DNA of 39,416 bases from Prevotella sp. (GCA_021636625.1 JAJWLX010000029.1:1-39416); one strand, 5' to 3'; numbered from the stretch's first letter, positions 6,137-14,025 are shown. Translations and numbers: made by a program. Notes: generated from the letters alone by a model not told the origin.

Positions 6137-8485
6137 ATGAAACATGAATTGATCATGAGCGGTTTGCTCATCCTGGGAAATCCGATGATGGCGCACGCTC
6201 AGCAAACAAAGACCACTACAGCAGGAAGCATTTCTACTGAGAACATCCTAACCAAAAAGGAAGGACTTCTTCAGGATAGCATACAAGCAATGAAGGAAAA
6301 GCTGCGACAGGACAGCATCCAATGGGAGAAACAGCTCGCAGCCGTAACCATCAAGGGAACCCGCTCGCAATTCCGCCAGAAGAACGGCGGAATCGTGGCG
6401 CGCATCTCGGGAACTTCGCTCGAGAAGGAGCCAACAGCTACGGAAGTGCTTGCCAAACTTCCCGGAATGTTCAAAAACAAGGATGGCAAACCGCAGGCAT
6501 TTATCGGCGGCTCACCCGAAATCTACATCAACGACAGAAAGGTGCAGGATTACAGCGTGGTAGAAAACCTGCCCGTTACACAGATAAAAGAGGTGAAGGT
6601 GATTCATCATCCCGGAGCCGAATACGGCAACAACGTGGGCTGCGTGCTGCTCATCACAACCAAGAAGAACCTGCAAGGACTCGCCATCGTGGAGAACTCC
6701 GGCTTCCTCTTCGACTCCTACGTGAGCAACAACCACGACCTCGACCTTACCTACACCCACGGCAAGATGACGTACTACGGCAAACTGGGTTACGCCAACT
6801 GGCAGAGCATATGGAAAGAACAGGACATCACCACGAATTACGTAAGCGGCAGTAATACAGGAAGTAATGCTGGCAACAATGCCACCAGCTATATTTCCTC
6901 CTCCACCACCGACTGCAAGCACAGCTACAACGACCACTTCTACTGGAGTGCCGGAGCCGACCTCGCCCTGACTGAAAAGCAAACCATCGGAGTGAAATAC
7001 AACGGCTACAACATCCATCAGCCGATGCCTTTCAAGATGACGAGCTATGCGATGACCAACAATCACGTAGATGATATCGTAACGGGCAACAACAAGTTCC
7101 TCTATTACGACTGGCAGCACCACGTAAACGCCTTCTACCAGGGCAATTACGGAGAAAAATGGAAGCTGAACTTCTTCGGCGACTTCGTGAGGCTGCACAC
7201 GGAGCAGGCTCAATTCGTGGATGAGATTTCGGAGCAGGAAGCTAGAAACAAGTTCACCCTCCTGCCACAAAGCGACGGAACCATCTGGGGAGCAAAGGCC
7301 CGCGCCAACTACACCATCAGCGACAAGCAAACCTGGATGATGGGTGCCGAGTACAACTACGTGAAGAGCGAATCGCGTACCGATTACACCCCTGCCAATA
7401 AGGGAACCTCCACCCACAGCATCACCAAGGAAAATCATTCTGCCGTCTTCGCCGAGTATTCACTCGACTTCAAACCCTTCTCATTAAGAGTAGGATTGAG
7501 ATACGAGCACGTGGACAGCCGTTTGGATTATCTGAAAGATGAAACTGGAAGAACTGGAATTGGAAGAACAGGAATTGGAAGTTCAGAAAATGGTAATTCT
7601 GAAATTGGAACAACTGGAACTGGAACGCTAGAAACAGCCTCCACCGAGCCGCTTCATCGCAAATACGACAACCTCTACCCATCCCTCCTGCTCTCTCATC
7701 AGTCAGGCAGATTCTCCCAGTCGCTGAGCTACCGCTCTTCCGAAACCCGCCCATCCTTCCAGGAGCTGAACACGGGTACGGTTTACGCAAACCGCTACAT
7801 GAGACAGATAGGAAACAGCCAGCTGGAGCCATCCAAACGCCACGAATTCCAATACCAGGCAAGCTACGGCGACCTCTTCCTCCAGGCAAGCTACACCTAC
7901 GTGAAGGATTACATCACCAGCATCATCGAACCCGATTCAGATGACCCGCAAATAGGCTACATCACCTGGACCAACATCGACCATTGCTGGAACTGGGGCA
8001 GCTTCCTCGGCTACCGCCACCGCTGGGGTTTCTACGAGCCACAAGTGCAGGCTGGCATCCAGCAGGGCTTCATCAAGGCCATCAGCATGGGAAAGGAGAA
8101 AAGCTTCCACGACCCCTACTACATCTTCAGCCTCTACAACGGCTTCCATCTGCCCAAGGGCTGGTACCTGAACCTCTCGTTCTCCTACCGAAGCAGCGGC
8201 ACCTACGAGTACCTCACCATCAACAGCGTGCACAACTTCGACTTCCAGCTCTACAAGAGTTTCCTGAAAGACCGCCTCTCGCTAAGCCTGAACGTGAGCG
8301 ACATCTTTAACACCATAAGCCGAAAGACCGACGGTACCTACGGCAACGTGCGGTTCCAGCAGCAGAAGTGGGAAGACACCCGAAGCGTGCAGCTCCGCCT
8401 CACCTACCGCTTCAACCAGGCCAAGAAGCAATACCGTGGCGAGAACTCCGCCCAGGAAGCCGTGGGAAGAATGGGAGGAAAATAG
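6137..8485 (+). CDS. TonB-dependent receptor-like outer-membrane beta-barrel protein (OMP_b-brl_3 type)
   Basis: 782 aa. A signal peptide (about 1-21, cleavage after MMAHA) is followed by a charged linker, a plug domain (about 70-180, including VTIKGTRSQFRQKNGGIVAR and GSPEIYINDRKV), then a 22-strand-type barrel rich in Tyr/Trp turns, ending in QLRLTYRFN plus an unusual 25-residue hydrophilic tail. Members take up ligands across the outer membrane with TonB/ExbBD energy; the usual N-terminal carboxypeptidase-like domain is absent. A Gly/Thr/Ile repeat region (about residues 473-500) lies in a predicted surface loop. An AraC regulator follows, a frequent pairing for siderophore or metal uptake, but the ligand is unknown. 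Confidence 0.85.
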   Translation: MKHELIMSGLLILGNPMMAHAQQTKTTTAGSISTENILTKKEGLLQDSIQAMKEKLRQDSIQWEKQLAAVTIKGTRSQFRQKNGGIVARISGTSLEKEPTATEVLAKLPGMFKNKDGKPQAFIGGSPEIYINDRKVQDYSVVENLPVTQIKEVKVIHHPGAEYGNNVGCVLLITTKKNLQGLAIVENSGFLFDSYVSNNHDLDLTYTHGKMTYYGKLGYANWQSIWKEQDITTNYVSGSNTGSNAGNNATSYISSSTTDCKHSYNDHFYWSAGADLALTEKQTIGVKYNGYNIHQPMPFKMTSYAMTNNHVDDIVTGNNKFLYYDWQHHVNAFYQGNYGEKWKLNFFGDFVRLHTEQAQFVDEISEQEARNKFTLLPQSDGTIWGAKARANYTISDKQTWMMGAEYNYVKSESRTDYTPANKGTSTHSITKENHSAVFAEYSLDFKPFSLRVGLRYEHVDSRLDYLKDETGRTGIGRTGIGSSENGNSEIGTTGTGTLETASTEPLHRKYDNLYPSLLLSHQSGRFSQSLSYRSSETRPSFQELNTGTVYANRYMRQIGNSQLEPSKRHEFQYQASYGDLFLQASYTYVKDYITSIIEPDSDDPQIGYITWTNIDHCWNWGSFLGYRHRWGFYEPQVQAGIQQGFIKAISMGKEKSFHDPYYIFSLYNGFHLPKGWYLNLSFSYRSSGTYEYLTINSVHNFDFQLYKSFLKDRLSLSLNVSDIFNTISRKTDGTYGNVRFQQQKWEDTRSVQLRLTYRFNQAKKQYRGENSAQEAVGRMGGK

Positions 8486-8493
8486 AGCAGAGA

Positions 8494-8520
8494 CTTTTTT
8501 TCGAAAAAAGGTTATATTTT
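8494..8520 (+). terminator. Possible weak terminator after the outer-membrane protein gene
   Basis: A T/A palindrome (CTTTTTTTCGAAAAAAG, 8494-8510) followed by an AT/T-rich run. The stem has only A-T pairs apart from the ends, so termination would be weak. Confidence 0.35.
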
Positions 8521-8531
8521 TGTAGATATAC

Positions 8532-8562
8532 TTGCATATTTACTTAGAAAATCGTACATTTG
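8532..8562 (+). promoter_or_regulatory. araC-family gene promoter (TTG-N20-TACATTTG)
   Basis: TACATTTG at 8555-8562 with TTG at 8532-8534. The longest frame opens inside this box, so translation must begin later, at 8623. Confidence 0.6.
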
Positions 8563-8622
8563 CGACGAAATTCTTGCTTAATTGCAATTTCGCAACATAA
8601 AAAACAACTTAAAGTAAAGCTA

Positions 8623-9642
8623 ATGATTGACTGTCAGATAATAAGAGATGGAAAGGTAGAAGGGGAAGTAAGGCAAAACGGCCTTACCTTCATCGACAAC
8701 CATGGGATGGAACGGAGCAACCACATCGAATCGGATGCATTGGAAGTTTCGCTCAAGGAGTGGCATTACCAGAAGTTTGGCATTATGAACCAACATTATC
8801 TTGGCAAGGCGAACAACGCCAAGTTTATCGCACAGCACGAGGTCAGACCTGCCCTGCTCTTTTCCATGCCAACCCTTGGCGGCAGCATGAAAGAAGTGTA
8901 CGGCAATCGTGGTGCAAAAAAGGAAATGATGTGGAAAACAGGCGAGGCAAGCCTCTGTTTTCTAAGCGGCGAAGGTGGTGCCAACACTCACCTGAACCAG
9001 GGCACCCAATTCGAAATCTTCAACGTGGTCATCCCGCAGCAATTCATAGAAGAGCTTATCGAGCGCGACCCAGAGGCTTTTGAGCAGCTCTCTCCTCTAA
9101 CCAGCCCTACCTTCGACACCCAGACCATCATCAAATACAACCAGCCCGCCATAGCAGCAGTCATCAAGGCGGCACGAGACATCCAGCGTTCCCGCCTGTT
9201 AGGCAACCAAGCCTCCAAATACCTGGAATCAAAGATTTTCGACTGCTTATCGGGATTTCTCCTGCCCGCCAGTCTCTTGCCAAGCAGCCAAACCCTCAGT
9301 ATCAGCATCCGTGACAAGATACACGATGCCCAAAGCATCATCCTCACCCACTATCAGGAAATGCCATCGCTCCACGAGTTGGCGGCAATGGTGGGCACCA
9401 ACGAATGCACCCTGAAGAAAGCCTTCAAGCAGGAGTTTGGAACCACCGTCTTCCAATATCTTTTTGATTATCGCATGGAATTGGCAGTTCATTACCTCCT
9501 CGACACAAGTCTTCCGATAGCTGACATCGGAATCATGCTGGGCTACGATTACCAGAGTCATTTCTGCACGGCATTCAAGAGAAAACACGGGGTAAGCCCG
9601 ATGGAATTCAGATTAAGACGTGGAGTTATTGCAAGAACCTGA
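8623..9642 (+). CDS. AraC-family transcriptional regulator
   Basis: 339 aa with ATG at 8623. The C-terminal double HTH (about 235-335) is clear: SLHELAAMVGTNECTLKKAF as the first motif and IADIGIMLGYDYQSHFCTAF then KRKHGVSPMEFR as the second. The N-terminal 200 residues are a cupin-like or PchR-type sensor region. In Bacteroidota, PchR-like members lie next to outer-membrane receptors and respond to iron or siderophore, so control of the barrel protein upstream is plausible. The last codons (RRGVIART) are part of a 56-bp repeat and of a perfect hairpin shared with the broken CAT copy. Confidence 0.88.
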   Translation: MIDCQIIRDGKVEGEVRQNGLTFIDNHGMERSNHIESDALEVSLKEWHYQKFGIMNQHYLGKANNAKFIAQHEVRPALLFSMPTLGGSMKEVYGNRGAKKEMMWKTGEASLCFLSGEGGANTHLNQGTQFEIFNVVIPQQFIEELIERDPEAFEQLSPLTSPTFDTQTIIKYNQPAIAAVIKAARDIQRSRLLGNQASKYLESKIFDCLSGFLLPASLLPSSQTLSISIRDKIHDAQSIILTHYQEMPSLHELAAMVGTNECTLKKAFKQEFGTTVFQYLFDYRMELAVHYLLDTSLPIADIGIMLGYDYQSHFCTAFKRKHGVSPMEFRLRRGVIART

Positions 9643-9663
9643 TGATGGCTTGCAATAACTCCA
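9608..9663 (+). repeat. 56-bp direct repeat, left copy, containing a hairpin
   Basis: Identical but for one base to 10379-10434. This copy includes the last 11 codons and stop of the araC gene; the other copy lies beyond the broken CAT gene. The pair brackets the CAT pseudogene exactly. Confidence 0.85.
9621..9663. terminator. 15-bp perfect hairpin overlapping the converging ends of araC and the CAT relic
   Basis: Arms 9621-9635 and 9649-9663, loop 13. The left arm codes the AraC C-terminus; the right arm codes, on the other strand, the CAT end (LELLQ). Without a following T-run it is at best a weak terminator or transcription barrier. The structure is repeated at 10392-10434. Confidence 0.5.
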
Positions 9664-10304
9664 GAAATCCTGCAGCCTCGCCTCCATCCATCTGAACATG
9701 ATGAAACTGGAAGGAGATGGGGAGCGTGGTTCGGAAGAAACCACGGCGATAACTTCCCCACATCAGCATGGGGTTGCAGAACAAATCCGTGTATTGATTC
9801 ACGATGCAATCCAGCTCCGTTTCTATCATCGCCGATGTTCCCACCACCATCATATTCTCTAAAGAAGATGATTTGCATTCAGCAGCAGCCTCAGAAGTCA
9901 GGCGAAGATAATCTTCATTAAACTTCTGAATATCATCAGAATAAGGAATATCGCAGGAATTGATTCCTCCCTTCTTATTTCCCACAATTACGTTAATGGC
10001 GATAGAATCGTATTGCATCAATCGCCAGGAGGAGCCGGATTTTTTTCTTGGGAATCTTCCTCATCAGGAATTCCTTTAGAAGATTCTTTTCCGGAAGAAG
10101 ATAAAACTCCCTGGTTCTCGATGCAGCACAGCCTATCGCCCAGCACAAGATCATATTGAATTTCCATCCCCGCTTCCTGCTTATCTTCATAATTCGGGAA
10201 ACATCGAATGTCTTGGTCAGGGTTACCATCGGCATCGGCGACGACATCCATAATTCGAATGCCGCCGCCCTGGAAGTTCCGCTTGGATTTATCTCTTTCT
10301 TCAT
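9626..10304 (-). pseudogene. Broken copy of the CAT-like acetyltransferase
   Basis: Homologous along its length to the intact copy at 11261-11899, with start at 10304 and the catalytic HHVQMDGGEA segment kept near the C-terminus. A 50-base segment (10041-10090) replaces 7 bases of the intact copy, a net +43 that shifts the frame after LLPEK. The N-terminal half then ends in unrelated codons, and the C-terminal half is open only from its own Met (10021). The two halves are unlikely to give active enzyme. Confidence 0.8.
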
Positions 10305-10378
10305 AACATTCTTTTTTATACTTGCTTTTCTCGTTTCAGCCCGGGAAAATAGCAATAGACGAGAATCGCTGGCACTAA
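9649..10378 (-). repeat. Large direct repeat, copy 1 (CAT gene plus end of four-TM gene)
   Basis: Matches 11287-11973 in the same orientation at well over 90% by eye. The length difference (730 versus 687) equals the 43-base insertion. It includes the last 20 or so codons of the four-TM gene upstream of CAT, so the duplication copied that junction too. Confidence 0.85.
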
Positions 10379-10434
10379 TCAGATTAAAACGTGGAGTTAT
10401 TGCAAGAACCTGATGATGGCTTGCAATAACTCCA
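10379..10434 (+). repeat. 56-bp direct repeat, right copy
   Basis: Second copy of 9608-9663, here with no coding role, lying between the end of the toxin gene and the head of the CAT relic. Its hairpin (10392-10434) could end leftward transcripts from the toxin gene. Confidence 0.8.
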
Positions 10435-10440
10435 TCTCCA

Positions 10441-10791
10441 TTATCCTATTATATTATTGATAATAACATCTATCACTTCATCAAAATGATTCTTCTTGAT
10501 AAAACGGTTATTTCTTTTCATTACATCGCTCACATTAAACATATTAACCAAATGAGTAATAAAGAACGATTGCTTTCCTAATGGCTTATTCAACCATTCA
10601 TCTTGTATTTTAATTGTATACTCCGGAAAATGGTTTTTCGTAGAAATCAAAACCGCATAAAACATTCCATCCTCATCCTCCTGCAATTCATTTCTAGAAA
10701 TTACAAGAGCTGGATGAGGAAGAATAGAACCGTCAGGCATTATAAACGGAACCTCAACAATTTCTCTTTGCTCAACAGAACTTACAACCAT
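10441..10791 (-). CDS. PemK/MazF-like toxin of a type II toxin-antitoxin pair
   Basis: 116 aa. The order of motifs suits the PemK/MazF SH3-like barrel: a start strand (REIVEVPFIMPDG), HPALVISRNE, a central YAVLISTK and a closing FITHLVNMFNVSD then IIN strands. These toxins are usually mRNA endoribonucleases. It overlaps the upstream partner by 10 bp, as expected for a coupled pair. Family assignment is by pattern only and the catalytic Arg/Thr/Ser are not certain. Confidence 0.65.
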   Translation of the reverse strand: MVVSSVEQREIVEVPFIMPDGSILPHPALVISRNELQEDEDGMFYAVLISTKNHFPEYTIKIQDEWLNKPLGKQSFFITHLVNMFNVSDVMKRNNRFIKKNHFDEVIDVIINNIIG

Positions 10792-11144
10792 TTTTCTATT
10801 GTTTTTTGAACTTTAGGTGAACGATAAGGCTTATATTTCTGATAATCTATCTGAGATAAATCTGCATGGTCTGTATCATCCCAATCGGTCGTCGCAGAAA
10901 GCGTAGCAGCCAGTTCCGCATCAGATTTTCCAGCACAATGAATTCTACGATGTTTTCTCTGATATGTCAACATATCCAGACACAACACCAAGGTTACTTT
11001 GTCATCAGACGAAGCAACAGCATCCATCACCTGATGGCGCAAAGCATCAAGCTGATGAGCAGAAGAAGTACTAACAGCTACCGGTTCTTCAACCTTATCA
11101 CCAGAACCTTCTTCAAATGGGTTTATATAAGGTTTTACATGCAT
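10782..11144 (-). CDS. Likely antitoxin partner of the PemK/MazF-like toxin
   Basis: 120 aa, unrecognised by family but placed first in the pair with its stop overlapping the toxin start, the usual antitoxin-toxin order. The middle is helical (SSAHQLDALRHQVMDAVASS), followed by an acidic segment (TTDWDDTDHADLSQID) and a basic tail (YKPYRSPKVQKTIEKWL), which may be the toxin-binding part. A strong promoter lies directly upstream. Function inferred from context. Confidence 0.6.
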   Translation of the reverse strand: MHVKPYINPFEEGSGDKVEEPVAVSTSSAHQLDALRHQVMDAVASSDDKVTLVLCLDMLTYQRKHRRIHCAGKSDAELAATLSATTDWDDTDHADLSQIDYQKYKPYRSPKVQKTIEKWL

Positions 11145-11169
11145 AATCTTAATCGTTTAAATTCAGATA

Positions 11170-11200
11170 CAAAGGTAAGGTTTTCTCTTTAAAGTACAAA
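11170..11200 (-). promoter_or_regulatory. Toxin-antitoxin promoter (TTTG-N19-TACCTTTG)
   Basis: On the minus strand TTTG at 11197-11200 and TACCTTTG at 11170-11177, 19 bases apart, a textbook Bacteroidota promoter. The start site would fall near 11163, about 20 bases before the antitoxin ATG, so the pair has its own transcript. Confidence 0.7.
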
Positions 11201-11260
11201 GATTATTAGAACTTTTTTATTGTAATTGCCTCTTTTATTCAAAAAATGCCGAATTACTTT

Positions 11261-11899
11261 CTACAACCTAGCTATTTTCATGATGACTTGCAATAACTCC
11301 AGAAATCCTGCAGCCTCGCCTCCATCCATCTGAACATGATGAAACTGGAAGGAGATGGGGAGCGTGGTTCGGAAGAAACCACGGCGATAACTTCCCCACA
11401 TCAGCATGGGGTTGCAGAACAAATCCGTGTATTGATTCACGATGCAATCCAGCTCCGTTTCTATCATCGCCGATGTTCCCACCACCATCATATTCTCTAA
11501 AGAAGATGATTTGCATTCAGCAGCAGCCTCAGAAGTCAGGCGATGATAATCTTCATTAAACTTCTGAATATCATCAGAATAAGGAAAATCACAGGAATTG
11601 ATTCCTCCCTTCTTATTTCCCACGATTACGTTAATGGCGATAGAATCGTATTGCATCAATCGCCAGGATGAGCCGGATACTTTTTCCGGAAGAAGATAAA
11701 ATTCCCTGGTTCTCGATGCAGCACAGCCTATCGCCCAGCACAAGATCATATTGAATTTCCATCCCCGCTTCCTGCTTATCTTCATAATTCGGGAAACATC
11801 GAATGTCTTGGTCAGGGTTACCATCGGCATCGGCGACGACATCCATAATTCGAATGCCGCCGCCCTGGAAGTTTCTCTAGGATTTATCTCTTTCTTCAT
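11261..11899 (-). CDS. Chloramphenicol acetyltransferase-like (CatA family) protein, intact copy
   Basis: 212 aa, the usual CAT length. It has an N-terminal segment (TLTKTFDVSRIMKISRKRGW) matching the CAT start, SIAINVIVGNKKGG in place of the conserved substrate strand, and the catalytic-His motif HHVQMDGGEAAGF, equivalent to HHxxxDGxH of CAT but with Glu where the last His usually is. CATs are trimeric acetyl-CoA enzymes; distant members act on other acceptors, so resistance should not be assumed. ATG 11899 is chosen because the homologous copy keeps the same Met. It follows the four-TM gene by 17 bases and is probably co-transcribed. Confidence 0.75.
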   Translation of the reverse strand: MKKEINPRETSRAAAFELWMSSPMPMVTLTKTFDVSRIMKISRKRGWKFNMILCWAIGCAASRTREFYLLPEKVSGSSWRLMQYDSIAINVIVGNKKGGINSCDFPYSDDIQKFNEDYHRLTSEAAAECKSSSLENMMVVGTSAMIETELDCIVNQYTDLFCNPMLMWGSYRRGFFRTTLPISFQFHHVQMDGGEAAGFLELLQVIMKIARL

Positions 11900-11973
11900 A
11901 ACATTCTTTTTTTTACTTACTTTTCTCGTTTCAATCCAGGAAGATAGCAATAGACGAGTAGCCCTGGCACTAA
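11287..11973 (-). repeat. Large direct repeat, copy 2
   Basis: Partner of 9649-10378. The two copies lie in direct orientation with the toxin-antitoxin module between them. Confidence 0.85.
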
Positions 11974-12324
11974 AGTCGAGAAGAATTGCAGATAAGTAAA
12001 CTCATACAACAGCCAATCAATCCCTACTATCACTCTGATAGAGTACAAGCCAACAATTACGATCATCACCATTCGCCGTAATGGTAATTTTCTCAAATCA
12101 CCAGCAACAGAGAGCGCATATAAGCCTGCAATGGCAAAGCCTACAGCCAAGCAAACCGTAACAACAAACAACAGCCATTCCTGTCCAAAACAGAGATGCT
12201 TCATTTCATCTAAAATACCATAAGCCTTGAATGCCTCCTCTAAAAAGAAGAGGCAAATCAAGTGGCCCATGGCTATCAGAAAATGAAGTGATGCTCCTAA
12301 TCTTAACCTAAATATATTTAGCAT
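11917..12324 (-). CDS. Small integral membrane protein, four predicted TM segments
   Basis: 135 aa. Hydrophobic segments fall near 10-30, 50-70, 83-103 and 107-127, separated by short charged turns (DLRKLPLRRM) with a basic C-terminus (PGLKREK). I do not recognise the family. It sits in the leftward run between the Cys-rich small gene and CAT; its last codons are duplicated in the CAT repeat at 10304-10378. Confidence 0.65.
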   Translation of the reverse strand: MLNIFRLRLGASLHFLIAMGHLICLFFLEEAFKAYGILDEMKHLCFGQEWLLFVVTVCLAVGFAIAGLYALSVAGDLRKLPLRRMVMIVIVGLYSIRVIVGIDWLLYEFTYLQFFSTLVPGLLVYCYLPGLKREK

Positions 12325-12348
12325 TTTACGAATAAAAATAATAAAACA

Positions 12349-12534
12349 TTATTTCAAATCATACTTTATCCTCATTTCCTTTTGCTCCGCCTCAGGAAGG
12401 CTCTTCATAAAAGCCTTCCAGCCGGGACAGAAGCGAGTGTGCCAATGCCAGAAACGAGAAACAAGCGAACGAGGATTCGCCTCATACTTACGGCGCATAC
12501 AACAATCTGCGCAAGGAATATTCTTTTTCTTCAT
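12349..12534 (-). CDS. Small Cys-rich conserved-looking protein
   Basis: 61 aa with CADCCMRRKYEANPRS, later HWHTRFCPGWKAFMKSLP. The Cys pairs and His/Trp suggest metal or thiol chemistry. ATG at 12534 is six bases after the GyrI-like stop, so the two are surely one operon. Function unknown. Confidence 0.6.
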   Translation of the reverse strand: MKKKNIPCADCCMRRKYEANPRSLVSRFWHWHTRFCPGWKAFMKSLPEAEQKEMRIKYDLK

Positions 12535-12539
12535 GATTT

Positions 12540-13046
12540 CTACTCTATCGGAATCCAAATTTCTGTTAGCAATTCCTCCGGAGCTGTTGTCTCCGGGGCG
12601 TTCAGGTAACGCTCAAACATCTGACAATGCTCCAACACTCCGCTTCCCAACTTCACCTTCTCGCCAGATGCAGGAAGGAGTTCGCCATAAACCTTGGCGT
12701 TAACTTCAGCCAGATTCTCATACGGTCCCTGATAACGACAAACGAGGAAGCGACCACCATAAATCGTAATGATGTTCACATCTCCCTCTGGCTGAAGCTG
12801 CTCTACGATAGGAGCTGCGATACAAACATCCGTGCGGCAGGCTTCAGCAGGAGTTGTTGCCGGATTGTCGTGATAGATGTTGATGTATTCTGCATCTGGG
12901 CAATCATTATCAATATGATGCTTCTGACAATAAGCACCCAACTTGTTCCAAGCCTCCATATAATTGACAGACTTATAATCACCCAAAAGGCGAACACTAA
13001 TCGCCTTTACATCCTTTCTATTCTGAATTCTTTCTGTAATTTCCAT
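12540..13046 (-). CDS. GyrI-like / effector-binding domain protein
   Basis: 168 aa. Layout of the GyrI-like (AraC effector-binding) fold: N-terminal VKAISVRLLGDY, a helix (YMEAWNKLGAYCQKH), the strand PDAEYINIYHDNP, RTDVCIAAPI, then GGRFLVCRYQGPYENLAEV and a C-terminal LLTEIWIPIE. Free-standing members bind or hydrolyse small molecules. No DNA-binding domain is present. Confidence 0.8.
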   Translation of the reverse strand: MEITERIQNRKDVKAISVRLLGDYKSVNYMEAWNKLGAYCQKHHIDNDCPDAEYINIYHDNPATTPAEACRTDVCIAAPIVEQLQPEGDVNIITIYGGRFLVCRYQGPYENLAEVNAKVYGELLPASGEKVKLGSGVLEHCQMFERYLNAPETTAPEELLTEIWIPIE

Positions 13047-13059
13047 TTCCTTTTTATTT

Positions 13060-13143
13060 TTAATGTAAACTTAATATTTTATAGGCAGCAAGACTAACCA
13101 GCATCGCCACCTTGATAATTACTACTCCTATGATCATACGCAT
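13060..13143 (-). CDS. Candidate 27-aa membrane miniprotein
   Basis: An open frame of 27 codons between the methyltransferase and the GyrI-like gene. Nearly the whole product is one hydrophobic helix with a basic start and end (MRMIIGVVIIKVAMLVSLAA then YKILSLH). It fills most of the gap and shares the strand of its neighbours. Could be chance; support is the position, two in-frame Met codons and hydrophobicity. Confidence 0.35.
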   Translation of the reverse strand: MRMIIGVVIIKVAMLVSLAAYKILSLH

Positions 13144-13162
13144 TTCCTCCAATAAAAAAAAA

Positions 13163-13954
13163 TCAAATTTTTCTTCCAATATAAAAGACGTAGCCGAAGC
13201 AATCCTTGTTCTCCTCGTAATAGGCGATTTCCTCTTTCAGACGATTGATGAAAACCTGCGCCTTAGGGTCTTCTGGATGGTCTTTCAGGAAGGCTTCCAT
13301 CGCCGGCTTCATCGGGGCATAATAATTCTCCGTCCAGCAGGTTTCGGGCAGGATGAAATGAGCGTAAGGCTCGTAACCCGCCTCTGCCATCTGATGAATC
13401 TTCTGCTCTATGGAATCAATCTCGGGAAGATTGTCCTGAATCCAGCCCATGTTCTCCGGGCGCTTATTGCCGAGCCAGCTACATTCCGTTACAGCAATAA
13501 AGCCGCCGGGCTTCAGGAACTCACGCCAATACGCCAGGCCCTTCTCATAACCGATGATGAAGATGGAACCCTCCGCCCAAATCAAATCGTAGGATTCCTT
13601 TCTGAAAGGCAAATCATCCATCGAAGCCTGAACAGGATAAACGCAATCCTCCAATCCGTTCGCCTGAATCTTCTTCCGAATGCCTTCCATCATTTCCGGC
13701 AATAAATCTACGGCATCAATCTCTGCATCATACTCATCGGCAAGAACGAAGGTCTGGCTTCCCTTGCCGCACCCCATGTCGGCGATACGAATCTTTCGCT
13801 TGAAATCGGGAATCAGACTCGTAGCAAGTCTTGTCTCCCACTCGCCACCAGGGCCTTGTCTTTCTACCCTCTTGAAGAAATCGGCTATCAGAGAGAAGTC
13901 GAAATCATCAATCACTACGTTTTCCTTATTTTCTGTCATTTCATTCTTATCCAT
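13163..13954 (-). CDS. Class I SAM-dependent methyltransferase
   Basis: 263 aa. Rossmann-fold motif I is IRIADMGCGKGSQTF (about 56-70), followed by an acidic strand end (IDAVDLLPEMM), PVQASMDDLPF and YDLIWAEGSIFII as motifs II-III, and LKPGGFIAVTE as the post-motif strand. Substrate unknown. First gene of the leftward run; a TATCTTTG box lies 64 bases upstream of its start. Confidence 0.87.
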   Translation of the reverse strand: MDKNEMTENKENVVIDDFDFSLIADFFKRVERQGPGGEWETRLATSLIPDFKRKIRIADMGCGKGSQTFVLADEYDAEIDAVDLLPEMMEGIRKKIQANGLEDCVYPVQASMDDLPFRKESYDLIWAEGSIFIIGYEKGLAYWREFLKPGGFIAVTECSWLGNKRPENMGWIQDNLPEIDSIEQKIHQMAEAGYEPYAHFILPETCWTENYYAPMKPAMEAFLKDHPEDPKAQVFINRLKEEIAYYEENKDCFGYVFYIGRKI

Positions 13955-14017
13955 TTTTCTTTTCTCCTTTTTATAATTTCAATTCTTTATTGCATCTCAT
14001 TTCATATAATGAGATTG

Positions 14018-14025
14018 CAAAGATA
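14018..14025 (-). promoter_or_regulatory. Promoter -7 box for the leftward methyltransferase run
   Basis: TATCTTTG on the minus strand; no clear -33 box. The genes from the methyltransferase to CAT are spaced 5-25 bases apart (counting the miniprotein) and are probably read from here. Confidence 0.5.

Noticed and set aside
6512..7438. 308-codon leftward open frame inside the outer-membrane protein gene
   Set aside because: Antisense to a well-supported barrel protein; composition (Val/His/Gly-rich) is typical of shadow translation.
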